Shown piece by piece: positions 1-10,100 of a stretch of DNA of 64,000 nt. Location: NCBI GenBank assembly GCA_012295225.1, contig WMKK01000015.1, forward strand, positions 348,421 to 412,420, read 5' to 3'. Numbering within the stretch: position 1 is the stretch's first letter; every line of letters starts with the position of its first letter. Source of the stretch: Ostreococcus mediterraneus. Lineage: Eukaryota > Chlorophyta > Mamiellophyceae > Mamiellales > Bathycoccaceae. The notes beneath the pieces are model-generated. The model was not told where the DNA came from. It saw only the letters and a list, made by a program, of their open reading frames with translations, and did not search any database. The translations under genes were made by a program, and so were the position numbers.

Positions 1-1200
1 GTCGGCGAGCGCTTGCGTGGGCGCCTCCGCGCCGCCGAGGACTAACATCCCAGGCATAAAGCACGTCAAGTGCTCCATAGACGTCGCGTCGCCACCCAGC
101 GGCGCGACGTATGCAAACCGCTCACCGTTTTCTGACGTTTTCCACGTATGAAGGAGCGATGTTTTCATCGCCGCCATGGCGGCGTCAAATGCCCTCCGCC
201 ATGCATCCGCCTCGTGCAGCGCGTCCAACGACCGCCAGCACTTTATTAAATACTCGTAAAAAGAATCGCCGAGAGATCCAAACGATACCTTCTGCCCAAC
301 CCACGCGCCTGTTTCGGGATTAAAAAGCACCGGAAACAATCCTGTCGGCATCGACGACGCTACGGGTGTCGCCATAATTTTATCAAAAACCGCCGACGTG
401 TGCGCTTCGTAAATTGGATTGCGCGCGCGAGCGCTCAGCGTCGCCCATTCCAGATGCATCGACCCAAAATCCGCCAAAATCGACGCCTTCCCCACCCACG
501 GCAACCCAAACGAATGCCCAGTCTTCACATTCACAAACGAACGAGGCACACCACTCGGCGTTTGAAACGCCGCCGATAACCTCGACGCCAACGTCTCCGA
601 TAACTCCAACACGTCCGCGTCACCCGTCAAATCGTACGTCGACAACAACCCGCCCAATATCCGAATATTCGTCTCAAACACCGACACATCCCGATTCACC
701 TCGCCGCGCGCGAGCGCACTCAACGCAGAATCCCGCTTTTTTAAATACATCAACGCGCGAGTAAACTCCTCGCGTAACCCCATCACGTACAACGTATCCA
801 AACTATCGACGAGCGTCGCGCCGAAACCGCCAAAGTCGTCGACGCCTCGGTTGGACACTGGCGCCAGCTCGTCGTGTCCCATGGCCACCGCCTCGTACGC
901 CGCGAACGCCTCGCGCGCGGCAGACTTGATATCGTTTCTTCTGACGTCGTCCGTGGTGATCCCGGGCGCCCAATACGACGACCGGCGACGCATCTTTCGC
1001 GCGCCAACTGATGCGTTTTTGATTGGATTCAATCTCGCGTCGTGATCATCACCGCCCATCCACGCGCCGTGGTCGTCGCGGACGCGCCCGCGGGTGCGCC
1101 CGAGTGCGCTGGCGATCGCCGCGCACGCGAGGAGCGCGAGCGCGGCGCGCATCGCGGCGCGGCGCGCGCGGATCCGCCCGCGGATCCGCGCGTTCGCCAT
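1..1200 (-). CDS. Glycoside hydrolase family 47 alpha-1,2-mannosidase (3' end outside window)
   Basis: This enzyme trims alpha-1,2-linked mannose from N-glycans in the ER or Golgi. About 400 residues are visible and the frame runs open off the left edge, so the C-terminus is missing. The ATG at 1200 is followed by a basic stretch and then a hydrophobic anchor (MRAALALLACAAIASAL), as in type II Golgi or ER membrane enzymes. GH47 hallmarks appear in order: FGATLVDSLDTLYVMGL, then VSVFETNIRILGGLLSTY, whose Glu matches the catalytic Glu of the family, then LGDSFYEYLIKCW with the conserved Asp, then MEHLTCFMPGMLVLGG. The start lies 34 bases from the divergent start at 1235. Family assignment is firm; ER versus Golgi class is not resolved. 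Confidence 0.93.
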   Translation of the reverse strand, partial: MANARIRGRIRARRAAMRAALALLACAAIASALGRTRGRVRDDHGAWMGGDDHDARLNPIKNASVGARKMRRRSSYWAPGITTDDVRRNDIKSAAREAFAAYEAVAMGHDELAPVSNRGVDDFGGFGATLVDSLDTLYVMGLREEFTRALMYLKKRDSALSALARGEVNRDVSVFETNIRILGGLLSTYDLTGDADVLELSETLASRLSAAFQTPSGVPRSFVNVKTGHSFGLPWVGKASILADFGSMHLEWATLSARARNPIYEAHTSAVFDKIMATPVASSMPTGLFPVLFNPETGAWVGQKVSFGSLGDSFYEYLIKCWRSLDALHEADAWRRAFDAAMAAMKTSLLHTWKTSENGERFAYVAPLGGDATSMEHLTCFMPGMLVLGGAEAPTQALAD

Positions 1201-1234
1201 GGAGTGAAGCCATGCATGTCAACGTCACAACGCG

Positions 1235-2455
1235 ATGCTTCCGCCGCCCGTGCGCGCGCTCCTCGCCGCGCTGGTGACGAAATGGCGCCCCGTGTTGAGT
1301 CTCGCCGCTGGCGCGCTCGCGTTTACGGTGACGGATAAGGTGTCGAGCACGGAGCGCGATTCACGCTCGCCGGTGGTGGCCCAACGAAGGCGCGCCCGAC
1401 GGCTTAAACGCCGCGCGCGCGCGCTCAACGCCGGATCCAAGGGCGCGCGAGGGACGAAGAAGTCCAAGTCATACGCCTTGGGCGTGATCGTGGCCGTGTA
1501 CGACGACGGGGTGTTTGCGGGGAAACCGTTGGCGATTGTGCACGGGAAACCGGCTTTCGCGCGCGCGTACGAAGCGGCAAAGAAATCCACCGCGCTCGAT
1601 CGCGTGGTCGTCGTCACGGATGATTACAGGATTTCTGAAGTTGCCCGGCAGTTTAATGCTGAGGTGGTGATGATTACGGAGGAGATGAACGGGGAAGGGC
1701 GAGGAAGCGCGTCGCGGGCGGCGGCGTGCGCGGCTCGGGCGACTGGAGGCGGTTGGGACGCGGTGTGCGCCGTGGGCGCGGATGAGCCCATGATCGAGAC
1801 CGAGGTCATCGATGCGTGCATAATGGAACTTGAGAATAACGGCGATGAGTGGTGCGTGATGAGCACGGCGCTGGCAGCGATGGATGAAGAGGAAATTGCG
1901 CGGGACTCGAGGCCGAAGTGTGTCTTCGACGTCAACGGGTTTGCGTTGTACTTTAGCGGAAGCTTGATCCCAGCGCGTATGGATGAGCGTAAACAAACTT
2001 TAGATGCAAACGGAGTGTCGGTCCGTGAGAGCGTGGGGAATTATTGGCATCAGCTCGGGGTGACGGTGTACGACGCGGATTATTTACGCATGTTGCAAGC
2101 GTCAGATCCGACGCCGCTGCAAAGACAGGAAAATTTGGAAATGTTGAACACGTTGGAGAATGGATACAAGATTAAAGTTGTCACCGTGGATTATGTCGCG
2201 CCGAAAATTTGCGTGCCCGAAGATATTCCTCGCGTCGAAGCCGTGTTGGCTAAGCGCATCGAGGAGAAGCGTACGGTGAAAAACGCGACGCTCAGGCGCC
2301 GCGGATCCATGCGTGGATCCGCATCCGCGCTTGCATCACTCACGGATTCACCCAAAAAAGAGAAATCCGCACCCGTACGCACGATTGACCTCGCCACCGA
2401 TGCCGATGGCGAGTACTCTGCATCCGAAAACCACACCGCGAGCGAGCGCGACTAG
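1235..2455 (+). CDS. CMP-KDO synthetase (KdsB/CKS) homologue with altered active site
   Basis: This 406-residue protein aligns by eye along its length with plant 3-deoxy-manno-octulosonate cytidylyltransferase, which makes CMP-KDO for rhamnogalacturonan II and related glycans. Visible matches are FAGKPLAIVHGKP, RVVVVTDDYRISEVA, GADEPMIETEVID, TPLQRQENLEML and LENGYKIKV. A hydrophobic segment near residues 20-32 resembles the N-terminal anchor of plant CKS. The nucleotide-binding loop that normally reads like PARFASSRFEGKPL reads VAVYDDGVFAGKPL here, so both conserved arginines are gone. The usual NGTER motif is GEGRGS. About 60 low-complexity C-terminal residues follow the domain. It may be inactive, may use another sugar, or may be a paralogue of a normal enzyme elsewhere. 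Confidence 0.8.
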   Translation: MLPPPVRALLAALVTKWRPVLSLAAGALAFTVTDKVSSTERDSRSPVVAQRRRARRLKRRARALNAGSKGARGTKKSKSYALGVIVAVYDDGVFAGKPLAIVHGKPAFARAYEAAKKSTALDRVVVVTDDYRISEVARQFNAEVVMITEEMNGEGRGSASRAAACAARATGGGWDAVCAVGADEPMIETEVIDACIMELENNGDEWCVMSTALAAMDEEEIARDSRPKCVFDVNGFALYFSGSLIPARMDERKQTLDANGVSVRESVGNYWHQLGVTVYDADYLRMLQASDPTPLQRQENLEMLNTLENGYKIKVVTVDYVAPKICVPEDIPRVEAVLAKRIEEKRTVKNATLRRRGSMRGSASALASLTDSPKKEKSAPVRTIDLATDADGEYSASENHTASERD

Positions 2456-2715
2456 CCGCCGCGCCGCCGACAAAAATATCCACGCGCTTTATAAACATTC
2501 CGCAAAAACAACCCTTGTAATCATTACGCCGCCGCGCGACGCCGCGCCAGAACCAAACACTTACCCTCAGTGCGTCCATCGCGCGCGCGCACCGCTCGAT
2601 CGCGTGCGGTTCGCGGCTTCATTCGCCCAAATCAAGCCCGCCCGAATACAGTTACACCACCCCTGACGCGCAAAACACCCTCCCTCAGACCTCCACGCCC
2701 GCACCGCCCGTCGTC

Positions 2716-4323
2716 ATGGCTCTTCTCGCCCTCGAACGCGCCAGCGAGGACATCCACTACGCATCCTTCGAAACCACCACGGAGGATCGCGGCGATCACT
2801 CGTTTTCGGGGGTGTTTTTTGCGATCACGTGCGACGCATCCGTGGCCCCAGTCGCGGCGTGTGAAGTCAATGCGCTGAGCGTTCGCGGTGGGTTAGGCGC
2901 GATGAAGGTGTATTATCGCGTGTGCGATATGAGTCGTGATAATGAGGTGTGTGCGGCGGATACGACGGAGCGGTATGGGAGTTACCGCGCGGATGATGGG
3001 CGGATTCGGCGATTGTTGGATGCGTCGAGCTGGACCCTGGCGTACGACGCCGACGTGGGCGCGAGCGATTTTAGGACGTTAGTGCGCCTGGATTTCGCGA
3101 AACCGATCGAATTCTCGCCAGGGGAGAAACTTGAGTTATATGTGCACAGTGCGGAAGAGTCTGATCAGGGGTTGGTGTACGATGACGCGCCGGATTTGTG
3201 TGGGCGACCAAAGGATGACGGTATTTTGCAAATTTGGCCGGGGTATGCGCATTTAAGTTCGGTGCCGTTCGGTACGAGCGCGCCCTGGTACGAGGAGAAC
3301 TCGTACTCGATTACCAGTTTGCGTCGTGATCGAAGGTTTGTGGGTAAGGTGCAGTATGGCGTGCGATGGAAGTTGTGGGAGCCCATGAAGGAGACGCACG
3401 CGTCGTTTCCGGTGCGCTATAGAGAAGTCGTGCAAACGATTTTACTCGGTATGAAGGATAGGAATTGCTTGCTCAGTGCGCTTGATTACGATGTGGTCAT
3501 GTACATATTCAATAAGCACATCGGATGGGATTGGTTTGGGAATCAACTGGATCCACCGGCGTTGCCACCGTTGGAGACGTCGAGCGGAAGCGCGGTGGTG
3601 GACGCGGCGTTGCGTGCGTTGACCGAACATCACGCCTCCGGATCCAAGGGTGATGCGGTAAAGGACACTTACATGGAGCAAATCGAAATAGTCACAAACG
3701 TTACGGCAACATTAATTAGCCAGAGCGCGGATTTACGTCGCCGTCTCGATCACGCGCCGCCGCCGATTCGCATGCAAGCGCTTTTACACATTACAAAGAA
3801 CATTTACGAACACTGCCGCAAGGAGAATGTCAACGCGTTGAAGTTTGCGCGCGACACACCGACAGTGCAAAGCATCACCGATCGAGTGTGTGCGCTGATC
3901 GCTCATCGTCAAAATTGGCAAAGCTTGGAAGAACCGGAAGATGGCGCCGACGACGCCGAGACGGAGGCTGCACAACGGCTTTTAGACGAGGAGCACAAAA
4001 AGGCGGTGACTAACTTTTTGAACTCCGTAGCCATCCCATCGCTTCGTCGCTTTTTTCTGATGAACAGAGAACATCACGATAGCGATGATGAAATTGACGA
4101 CTTTGACGATGTTGAGGACGACGATGATATTCCATACGACTCAGACCTTGATGCAGACGATTTTAACTCCGATTATGACGACGAGGTTGACGAGGATTTT
4201 GACGACGAGGTTGACGAGGATTTTGACGACGAGGTTGACGAGGATTTTGACGACGAGGTTGACGAGGATTTTGACGACGAGGTTGACGAGGATTTTGACG
4301 ACGAGGTTGACGAGGATTGTTGA
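2716..4323 (+). CDS. Uncharacterised protein with C-terminal acidic tandem repeat
   Basis: I do not recognise a family for this 535-residue protein. Residues 1 to about 210 look like a beta-rich globular domain (many short hydrophobic strands, for example VRLDFAKPIEFSPGEKLELYV). The middle, about 220-420, is helical, with segments such as VVQTILLGMKDRNCLLSALDYDVV. From about residue 455 the chain is almost purely Asp/Glu, and it ends in six copies of DDEVDEDF with Cys as the last residue. There is no signal peptide or membrane segment. It is convergent with NMD3. The long acidic tail could act as a histone or ribosomal-protein mimic, but that is only a guess. Confidence 0.7.
   Translation: MALLALERASEDIHYASFETTTEDRGDHSFSGVFFAITCDASVAPVAACEVNALSVRGGLGAMKVYYRVCDMSRDNEVCAADTTERYGSYRADDGRIRRLLDASSWTLAYDADVGASDFRTLVRLDFAKPIEFSPGEKLELYVHSAEESDQGLVYDDAPDLCGRPKDDGILQIWPGYAHLSSVPFGTSAPWYEENSYSITSLRRDRRFVGKVQYGVRWKLWEPMKETHASFPVRYREVVQTILLGMKDRNCLLSALDYDVVMYIFNKHIGWDWFGNQLDPPALPPLETSSGSAVVDAALRALTEHHASGSKGDAVKDTYMEQIEIVTNVTATLISQSADLRRRLDHAPPPIRMQALLHITKNIYEHCRKENVNALKFARDTPTVQSITDRVCALIAHRQNWQSLEEPEDGADDAETEAAQRLLDEEHKKAVTNFLNSVAIPSLRRFFLMNREHHDSDDEIDDFDDVEDDDDIPYDSDLDADDFNSDYDDEVDEDFDDEVDEDFDDEVDEDFDDEVDEDFDDEVDEDFDDEVDEDC
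4177..4320 (+). repeat. 24-bp coding minisatellite, six units
   Basis: Six head-to-tail copies of a 24-bp unit encode DDEVDEDF. The copies are identical to the base except in the last codon of unit six (TGT for TTT). They end directly at the stop codon. Near-perfect identity implies recent expansion or ongoing homogenisation. Confidence 0.95.
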
Positions 4324-4468
4324 GTACGCGAAACAAAATTAACAACTTGTAAAACACTGCACGAATGAGTACTTTTATTAAAAACGCGGCGGTGTTCGCG
4401 TTCGTCTATTTCTTTGGTTTCCTACGGTACCGGTACAATAATATTCAAACAAAATCTCTCGCGCTAGA

Positions 4469-6070
4469 CTACTCCATCATTTCATCGCCATCGTCGTCGT
4501 CTTCATACTCTTCTTCCGCGTCATTGGACGTTCTATTCATAAGCGATAGTTCATCGAGCAGTTCTTCAATTGGAACTTCCGGAACGTCGTCGTCGTCGTC
4601 GTCGTCGTCGTGAGCGGCTTGCGCCGCTCGAGCCGCCGCGGCGTCGTCTCTAAAGATTTGTACTTGCGCGCGTACATCCTCATCTTCCTCCAATTCTTGA
4701 TAGAACAATTCTTCGTCTTGCGCCATGCGATCACCGGCGGATCTATTTCTAGCGCTTTCTTCAGCTTCTTCGATTTGCATGCGTTGAAGCTTCCAATTTC
4801 TTTCGACACCCTTTTCGCGTCGACGGCGACGCTTTTCGGCGTATGACTTCTTGACGAGAATGACATCAGGCACTGTACCTTGGTGTTTACCCGAATACTT
4901 TTCAAGTTCAGGGTCGACGATTTGAATGTTCGTCATATCGTACCCTAAAACCGTATCGCCGGGTTGAAGAATAAAACCCAAGTGTGTCTTTGCGAAAAAC
5001 GTCGTGTCGTTGGCGCCGAAATCGCTCGTACGGGCGACTTCTACTTCAGCCATACACAACTTCCCTTGTCGCGTGCTGTGATCGACATCGACGTCAAGCA
5101 CGGTGTATTCAATCATACCCTTGGATGACATGATCGCGCGGAACGGTTGGCGCCAATATTTTTCCGCATCAATCCAAATTTGTCGCATCGTCACCGGGTC
5201 GGTAAATTGCAACGAATTTGATACTCGCGTACACAGCATCACCGGACCTACTAATCCAAACTCTTTGGATAACTTGAACGGAATCACCGCCACGTCATCT
5301 TTACACACTGGCACGATATCCACCATGAACGTAAACCGATAATTGTATGTGTTGCTATTCGCGTCGTGCGACACCAATTGCTTGTCGTTTCTCGCTCGAA
5401 TAGCCACGACGTTATTCAAAAAATCTACAAACCTCAACCCATGCGATCGATGTCCGTAATAAAAGTCCAACCCATCCGGTTGACTCTTAATCCCAATCGT
5501 GTTCTGTTCCATCCCATGTTTCAAGATTAACTGCTCCAAGAATAAAAACGTACGCTTGTGCTCCACCTTTTGTCGCACCTGCACGCACGCGTTCCATTGA
5601 TCACTATTCGCCGCCGTACGCGCACACGCGTCGCACATTTGCCACGCAACAACAAACTCCGTCACAAACGTTTGCTGTAAAATCGCCCCATTCAACACCT
5701 CCTTTTGAATCGTCAACTTTGTCTTTAACCGCTTGGAGTGCGGCTCCGTCCAAATGAACCCCGCGTCCACCAACTTGACCTTTTGCAATCCCTTAATACG
5801 CTTAATGCAAAACGTCAGCAACTCCTTGGACTCTAAATCCGCTCGTATCCAATGTTTCGGCGGTTGCAAATACCGTTCGCACGTTGAGCAGTACTGCACC
5901 GTCGCTTCTTTGGAGATGCCTTCGGTGATGTCGATCTGGGTTCGAATGCACTCCACGCACATCCCAGCCGGGTTGGGGCACATCGGGACCGCGCACAGGC
6001 AGCATAATACGCTCGCGACTTGCGGTTGAGCGCCGCCCTGGGCGTGGGCGGACGTGAAGTCGTGCGACAT
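4469..6070 (-). CDS. NMD3: 60S ribosomal export adaptor NMD3
   Basis: NMD3 carries nascent 60S subunits out of the nucleus by linking them to the exportin CRM1. The predicted 533-residue protein begins at the ATG at 6070; the frame continues upstream without another ATG. The N-terminal quarter has the family's Cys pairs: CCLC, CPNPAGMC-VEC, CSTC and CDAC. The central OB/SH3-like region is conserved (for example DGLDFYYGHRSHGLRFVDFL). Near the end, PIEELLDELSLM is a leucine-rich nuclear export signal in the expected position, followed by an acidic tail. It is divergent from the zinc-finger gene at 6266, with about 195 bases between starts. Confidence 0.95.
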   Translation of the reverse strand: MSHDFTSAHAQGGAQPQVASVLCCLCAVPMCPNPAGMCVECIRTQIDITEGISKEATVQYCSTCERYLQPPKHWIRADLESKELLTFCIKRIKGLQKVKLVDAGFIWTEPHSKRLKTKLTIQKEVLNGAILQQTFVTEFVVAWQMCDACARTAANSDQWNACVQVRQKVEHKRTFLFLEQLILKHGMEQNTIGIKSQPDGLDFYYGHRSHGLRFVDFLNNVVAIRARNDKQLVSHDANSNTYNYRFTFMVDIVPVCKDDVAVIPFKLSKEFGLVGPVMLCTRVSNSLQFTDPVTMRQIWIDAEKYWRQPFRAIMSSKGMIEYTVLDVDVDHSTRQGKLCMAEVEVARTSDFGANDTTFFAKTHLGFILQPGDTVLGYDMTNIQIVDPELEKYSGKHQGTVPDVILVKKSYAEKRRRRREKGVERNWKLQRMQIEEAEESARNRSAGDRMAQDEELFYQELEEDEDVRAQVQIFRDDAAAARAAQAAHDDDDDDDDVPEVPIEELLDELSLMNRTSNDAEEEYEDDDDGDEMME

Positions 6071-6176
6071 GCCGGCGGCGGCGCGGTGTGGTGTGCTGAC
6101 AGGCGCCGCCGCCGGCGGGGCCACACAACCGCGTGGGCGAGATTACGTATTGTGTGGATTTAATTGGTATTAAATG

Positions 6177-6183
6177 TATAAAA
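6177..6183 (+). promoter_or_regulatory. TATA-like box in the NMD3 / zinc-finger divergent promoter
   Basis: TATAAAA lies about 83 bases upstream of the ATG at 6266 in an AT-rich pocket of otherwise GC-rich DNA. Position and orientation fit a core promoter for the rightward gene. There is no direct evidence of use. Confidence 0.35.
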
Positions 6184-6265
6184 TGTACCGTGGCGTGACG
6201 CGTTTGGGATTTGATAGCGTGAATTTGTATAGAATACGTGGTGAGCTCGTCAGAATGCGACGCCG

Positions 6266-7015
6266 ATGGCCCCGCCGGCGTTGAATGCGATCGACGCCGA
6301 CCTCGCCGCGCTCGAAGCGAAGCTTCGCGCGCTCGAGGAGGACGAGGATAGCTATAGCGATGCGTCAGAGGCGAGTTCGAGCGCGTCCGATGACTCGCGC
6401 GCGCGTAAACGTGCAAAGAAGGAGGCGAAAAGTGCAAAAAAGGACAAGAAGCGCGCAAAGAAAAAGCATAAAAAGTCCACGCGGGACGCCGAAGGCGACG
6501 ACGAGCCGATGATTATCGTCGGTGGGGAAGATTTAGAACGCATAGCGCCTCTGCCGAAGAGTTTACTTCCGGAAGGGAACGATTATCGTGGGAAAGGTGC
6601 GAGTTTCTTGGGCAAGCGCGGGACGGGCGCGAGCGCGAGCGCGAAAGCGAACGCCACGTCTTCCGCACCCGAGTCAGGATCCAATCCACCGTCTGCACTT
6701 CCAGAGACAGAATTAGCTCGTCGTCTGGCGGCGCGCGCGGCGCGACCGAGGTGCGATGCGTGTGATATGGATTTTACGAGCGACGCGCAGTACGTCGAAC
6801 ACTGTCGAGGCAAAAAGCACGCGAAAGCCATTCGAGGACCGGTGGATGCGGCACCACGCGCGCCGCGGGCAGTGAAACCCCCTCCTGGCCCGCACTGCGC
6901 GTTGTGTCGAAAGATATTTACTAGCGATGCGCAACGAGTTGAGCATGAAGGTGGGAAATGGCATCGGCAACGCGTCGCGGGAACGTTGCCTCCGTCCAAC
7001 AAACCGTACGCGTGA
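6266..7015 (+). CDS. Two-finger U1/matrin-type C2H2 zinc-finger protein
   Basis: This 249-residue protein is probably nuclear and RNA-binding. Residues 1-35 are acidic and helical. Residues about 48-75 are a lysine/arginine block suited to nuclear import. Two U1-type fingers follow, around 160-187 (CDACDMDFTSDAQYVEHCRGKKH) and 208-235 (CALCRKIFTSDAQRVEHEGGKWH). Each has the CxxC, long helix and HxxxxxH spacing typical of spliceosomal and dsRNA-binding proteins. The two fingers share the FTSDAQ core, which suggests internal duplication. No specific orthologue is recognised. Its stop is 85 bases from the stop of the convergent patatin gene. Confidence 0.75.
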   Translation: MAPPALNAIDADLAALEAKLRALEEDEDSYSDASEASSSASDDSRARKRAKKEAKSAKKDKKRAKKKHKKSTRDAEGDDEPMIIVGGEDLERIAPLPKSLLPEGNDYRGKGASFLGKRGTGASASAKANATSSAPESGSNPPSALPETELARRLAARAARPRCDACDMDFTSDAQYVEHCRGKKHAKAIRGPVDAAPRAPRAVKPPPGPHCALCRKIFTSDAQRVEHEGGKWHRQRVAGTLPPSNKPYA

Positions 7016-7100
7016 AACTCGCGAATCGCGCATAGAGTGTATATCAAACTACAAACATTTTAGCTAGCTACTATAGTACTGTTCATTCATCAAAAGTGAG

Positions 7101-10100
7101 TCAATCCTCATCACTGGCGTGCATGGTGCGCGATCGTCTTCGGGTTGCGGGCTCGGGAGTCCCCCACATCGACGTCGCCGCGCCGTTCGCGCAGTCAGAG
7201 TGCGTGCGATGCAACGCAAAGCCTCCAACGCGTTTTGGACGCACTGCCTCGTCGTCTTCAAAGTCACTCAATAAGGCATTTTCGGTCAACGCCATCAATG
7301 GGTCTCCGCGACCGATACCCACGGTATGGTCGTCGTCGTCGTCGACGACGTTAGCCAAATCATCCAAATCGGATTCGCGCGAATGCGTCGCGCTCGGTAT
7401 ATTTGCTTTTCGCGCCCGGTGCGCGCTCGCTCCGAGTAACCCTTTACGAATCTGCGAACCTTGCTCGAGCAATAATGCTACGTCAGGATTTTGCGACTTC
7501 CACTCCCGCGCGAGTTTTATCCCAGCCGTATACCCGGCGGCGACGATGTGCGAGTACTTGTTAAACTCTAAAATCCCGTACGTCGCGACATCTGGCCGAA
7601 CGTACACGTCAACGTCTCGCAGCCGTGTTTGACTCTTAACCGTGTCCGTCACGAATGGCAATTGCCCTTGCATATCTGCCATGGTCGGAATCGAGTGCCC
7701 ACCGCCGAGCCAGCGCGGTAATAACGATCTGAACAACAACATCGTGCCACTGATGCCGTCGCCCCACGGCTTGAACGCTCGTCCTGGTAATCCTTCGCCC
7801 GCAACGTCGACGGCGATGACGTACCGCGCGCCGAGTGCGCGCATGACATCCGTGGGTAAATTATTTACGTACCCACCATCGACTAAAACGTGAAGTTTCG
7901 AATCGTCTCCGGGTTCGGTGTCGCACACGGGTGGGAGAAAGCCAACCAATGCCATGCTCGCTCGCACGTATCGCCACAGCGTACCGTTCCGATGCACCAT
8001 GGGCACGCACGAGATTAAATCCATGGTGCAGCAAAAGAACGGCAACCAACAGTCTTCAATCTTTGTCGCGCCGAACGTCGAGCGTAAGCCGATATTCATG
8101 GCGGTGCCGGTGAAGTAACTCACGATTGGGATCGTAATATCCATCAACCGACGCCATAGGCTGGACATTTCCTTCGCAAACCTGCCCGTGGTCGCTCGCA
8201 CGAGCAATGCGCTCGGGTCGCGCGCGTATGCGCCGCCAACCATGGCACCGATAGACGTTCCACCGATGGCATCGATTGGTACGCCTTCTTCTTCCAAAGC
8301 TGCAAGCACGCCGACGTGGGCGAGACCGCGCGCGCCGCCGCCGCCGAGCACGACACCCACGGAGATTTGCCGCAATGAACGCGCCAGACGCGCCGCGTGC
8401 GCGGGCGCGAGACCACTTGGCGCTCGCATAGCCACGTGATGGTGTCGACGCACGCTAAACGCTTCGAGCCAGAGCTTGGTATTCGTCGGCGTGTGCTCGG
8501 CGTCTTGATGAAGAATGACCAACTCGCGCTGAGCGAGGAGCGTACGTTGGAGCTTGGTCGCGCCTTGACCGTGCAAGAGGCGTTCTTGAAGCGCGCGTCC
8601 TTCGCTCGGGAGCGGTGCAAAGTCTTCTGCGCTCGCAACGAGGAGCACGAGGTCGCTATGTCGCGCACATTGCGTGCACCAAGGTGACGGGAATGGGTCG
8701 CCTTTGAGGACCACGACATCGTACGCTGATTCGAGCTGTGATAGCCAATTCGCCGCGGCTTCTTCGGCGAGCGGACCGATAGCGGCTTGACCGAGTTCGG
8801 TGAGTCGAGATGCAGAGTCTACCGCGCGAACGCGGCAAATCTTACGCAACGCATACGTCAACGAGTGACAGAACTCATCCAAGTTTAACGCCGCGCCTTC
8901 CGTGACGGGAATGATAGATACGGTTTTTGGCGCCGTCGAGCGCGTCGACGTCGTTTGCGGCTGACTGATGCCTGGGATGTTGTGCGACGCTTGCGCATTC
9001 GTGGAACTAAGAGCTGCGCTTCGGTTGGCTTCGCGCAAGCCCAAGCCGCGCGCGAGACGGACGAACGCCGCCGGCGCAGCGAGTGCGAGCGTGTCCAGAC
9101 CGGCGCTGGAAATCCACAGCACTTGAGAATCGCGCACGGCGCGAGCGACGATGCGCGATGGCGTACCGCTTGATGCGCGACGAAGTTTAGGCGACGTAAA
9201 ATCTATCGCCGAGGACTCAGTGAGCACGGAATCTTCACCCGTGGCTTCCCCAGGGCCGACAATGTATCCGGCTGCCATCAACGGATTTGCCGCGCTTATC
9301 TTTACATCGCCCGACGAAGTTCGACGCTTTAGTAAATTCCCCGACGAACCCGCACGCGCGAGCGCGATGGATTCTTCCAGTTGTTCGCGAAGGCACCCCG
9401 TGACAACGATGTGCACGCCGCCATTGAGTTGCCGCAAACTCTCGCCCGCTTGGAGCATGTCCATCTCTGCACCGCAGCGGTCCCACACGAGCGAGCTCGG
9501 AGCGCGGCGAACACGTCGCGCTAAATCTGCAGCGGACGTTCGATGGATACCTGGAAGAGCGCGTGCAAGACGCGCATACGCACTGAGCGGCAACGCCACG
9601 ACGACGGCGCCGTTTCTGCCGGCGCGAATCGTCAATCCGCTTCTTTGACCGGTGAGCATGAGATGGCCGCCGACAATGTCACCAGTTGTGGCCGTAAAAA
9701 TCGGCGCGTCAATCGTCATCGTTTTACGCTGCGCCAACGCAGTAGGTGACACTGGAGCGGTCGGCCGTGGCGGCTTTTCTACACCGTGCGGTACGGCGCC
9801 CAAAAATGCCTCGACCGAGCCGTGTTCGATGATTAACGCCGCAGCCGACGCGCCTTGTTCTAGCACCGTCGCCCCGGGTGGATACACCTTCGCTTCGAGG
9901 ACAATTGACGAGTCGGGAAGACACGTAGCAGTCACATTTGCGTTAGATTTCCGGCTGCTGAAAAATCCGCCGCCAGACGTCTTTGTCGGTTTCGAGCGCC
10001 GACGATACCCGCCGCGTTCCAGCGCCTCTTGAACCTTTGAAGTATCAATCATCTGCGCTGTATCTTCGCCTAAAAATCGAACCAACGATGAATTGCACGC

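Noticed and set aside
4085-4357. Open frames on both strands through the acidic minisatellite
   Set aside because: They arise from the 24-bp periodicity of the repeat, not from separate genes.
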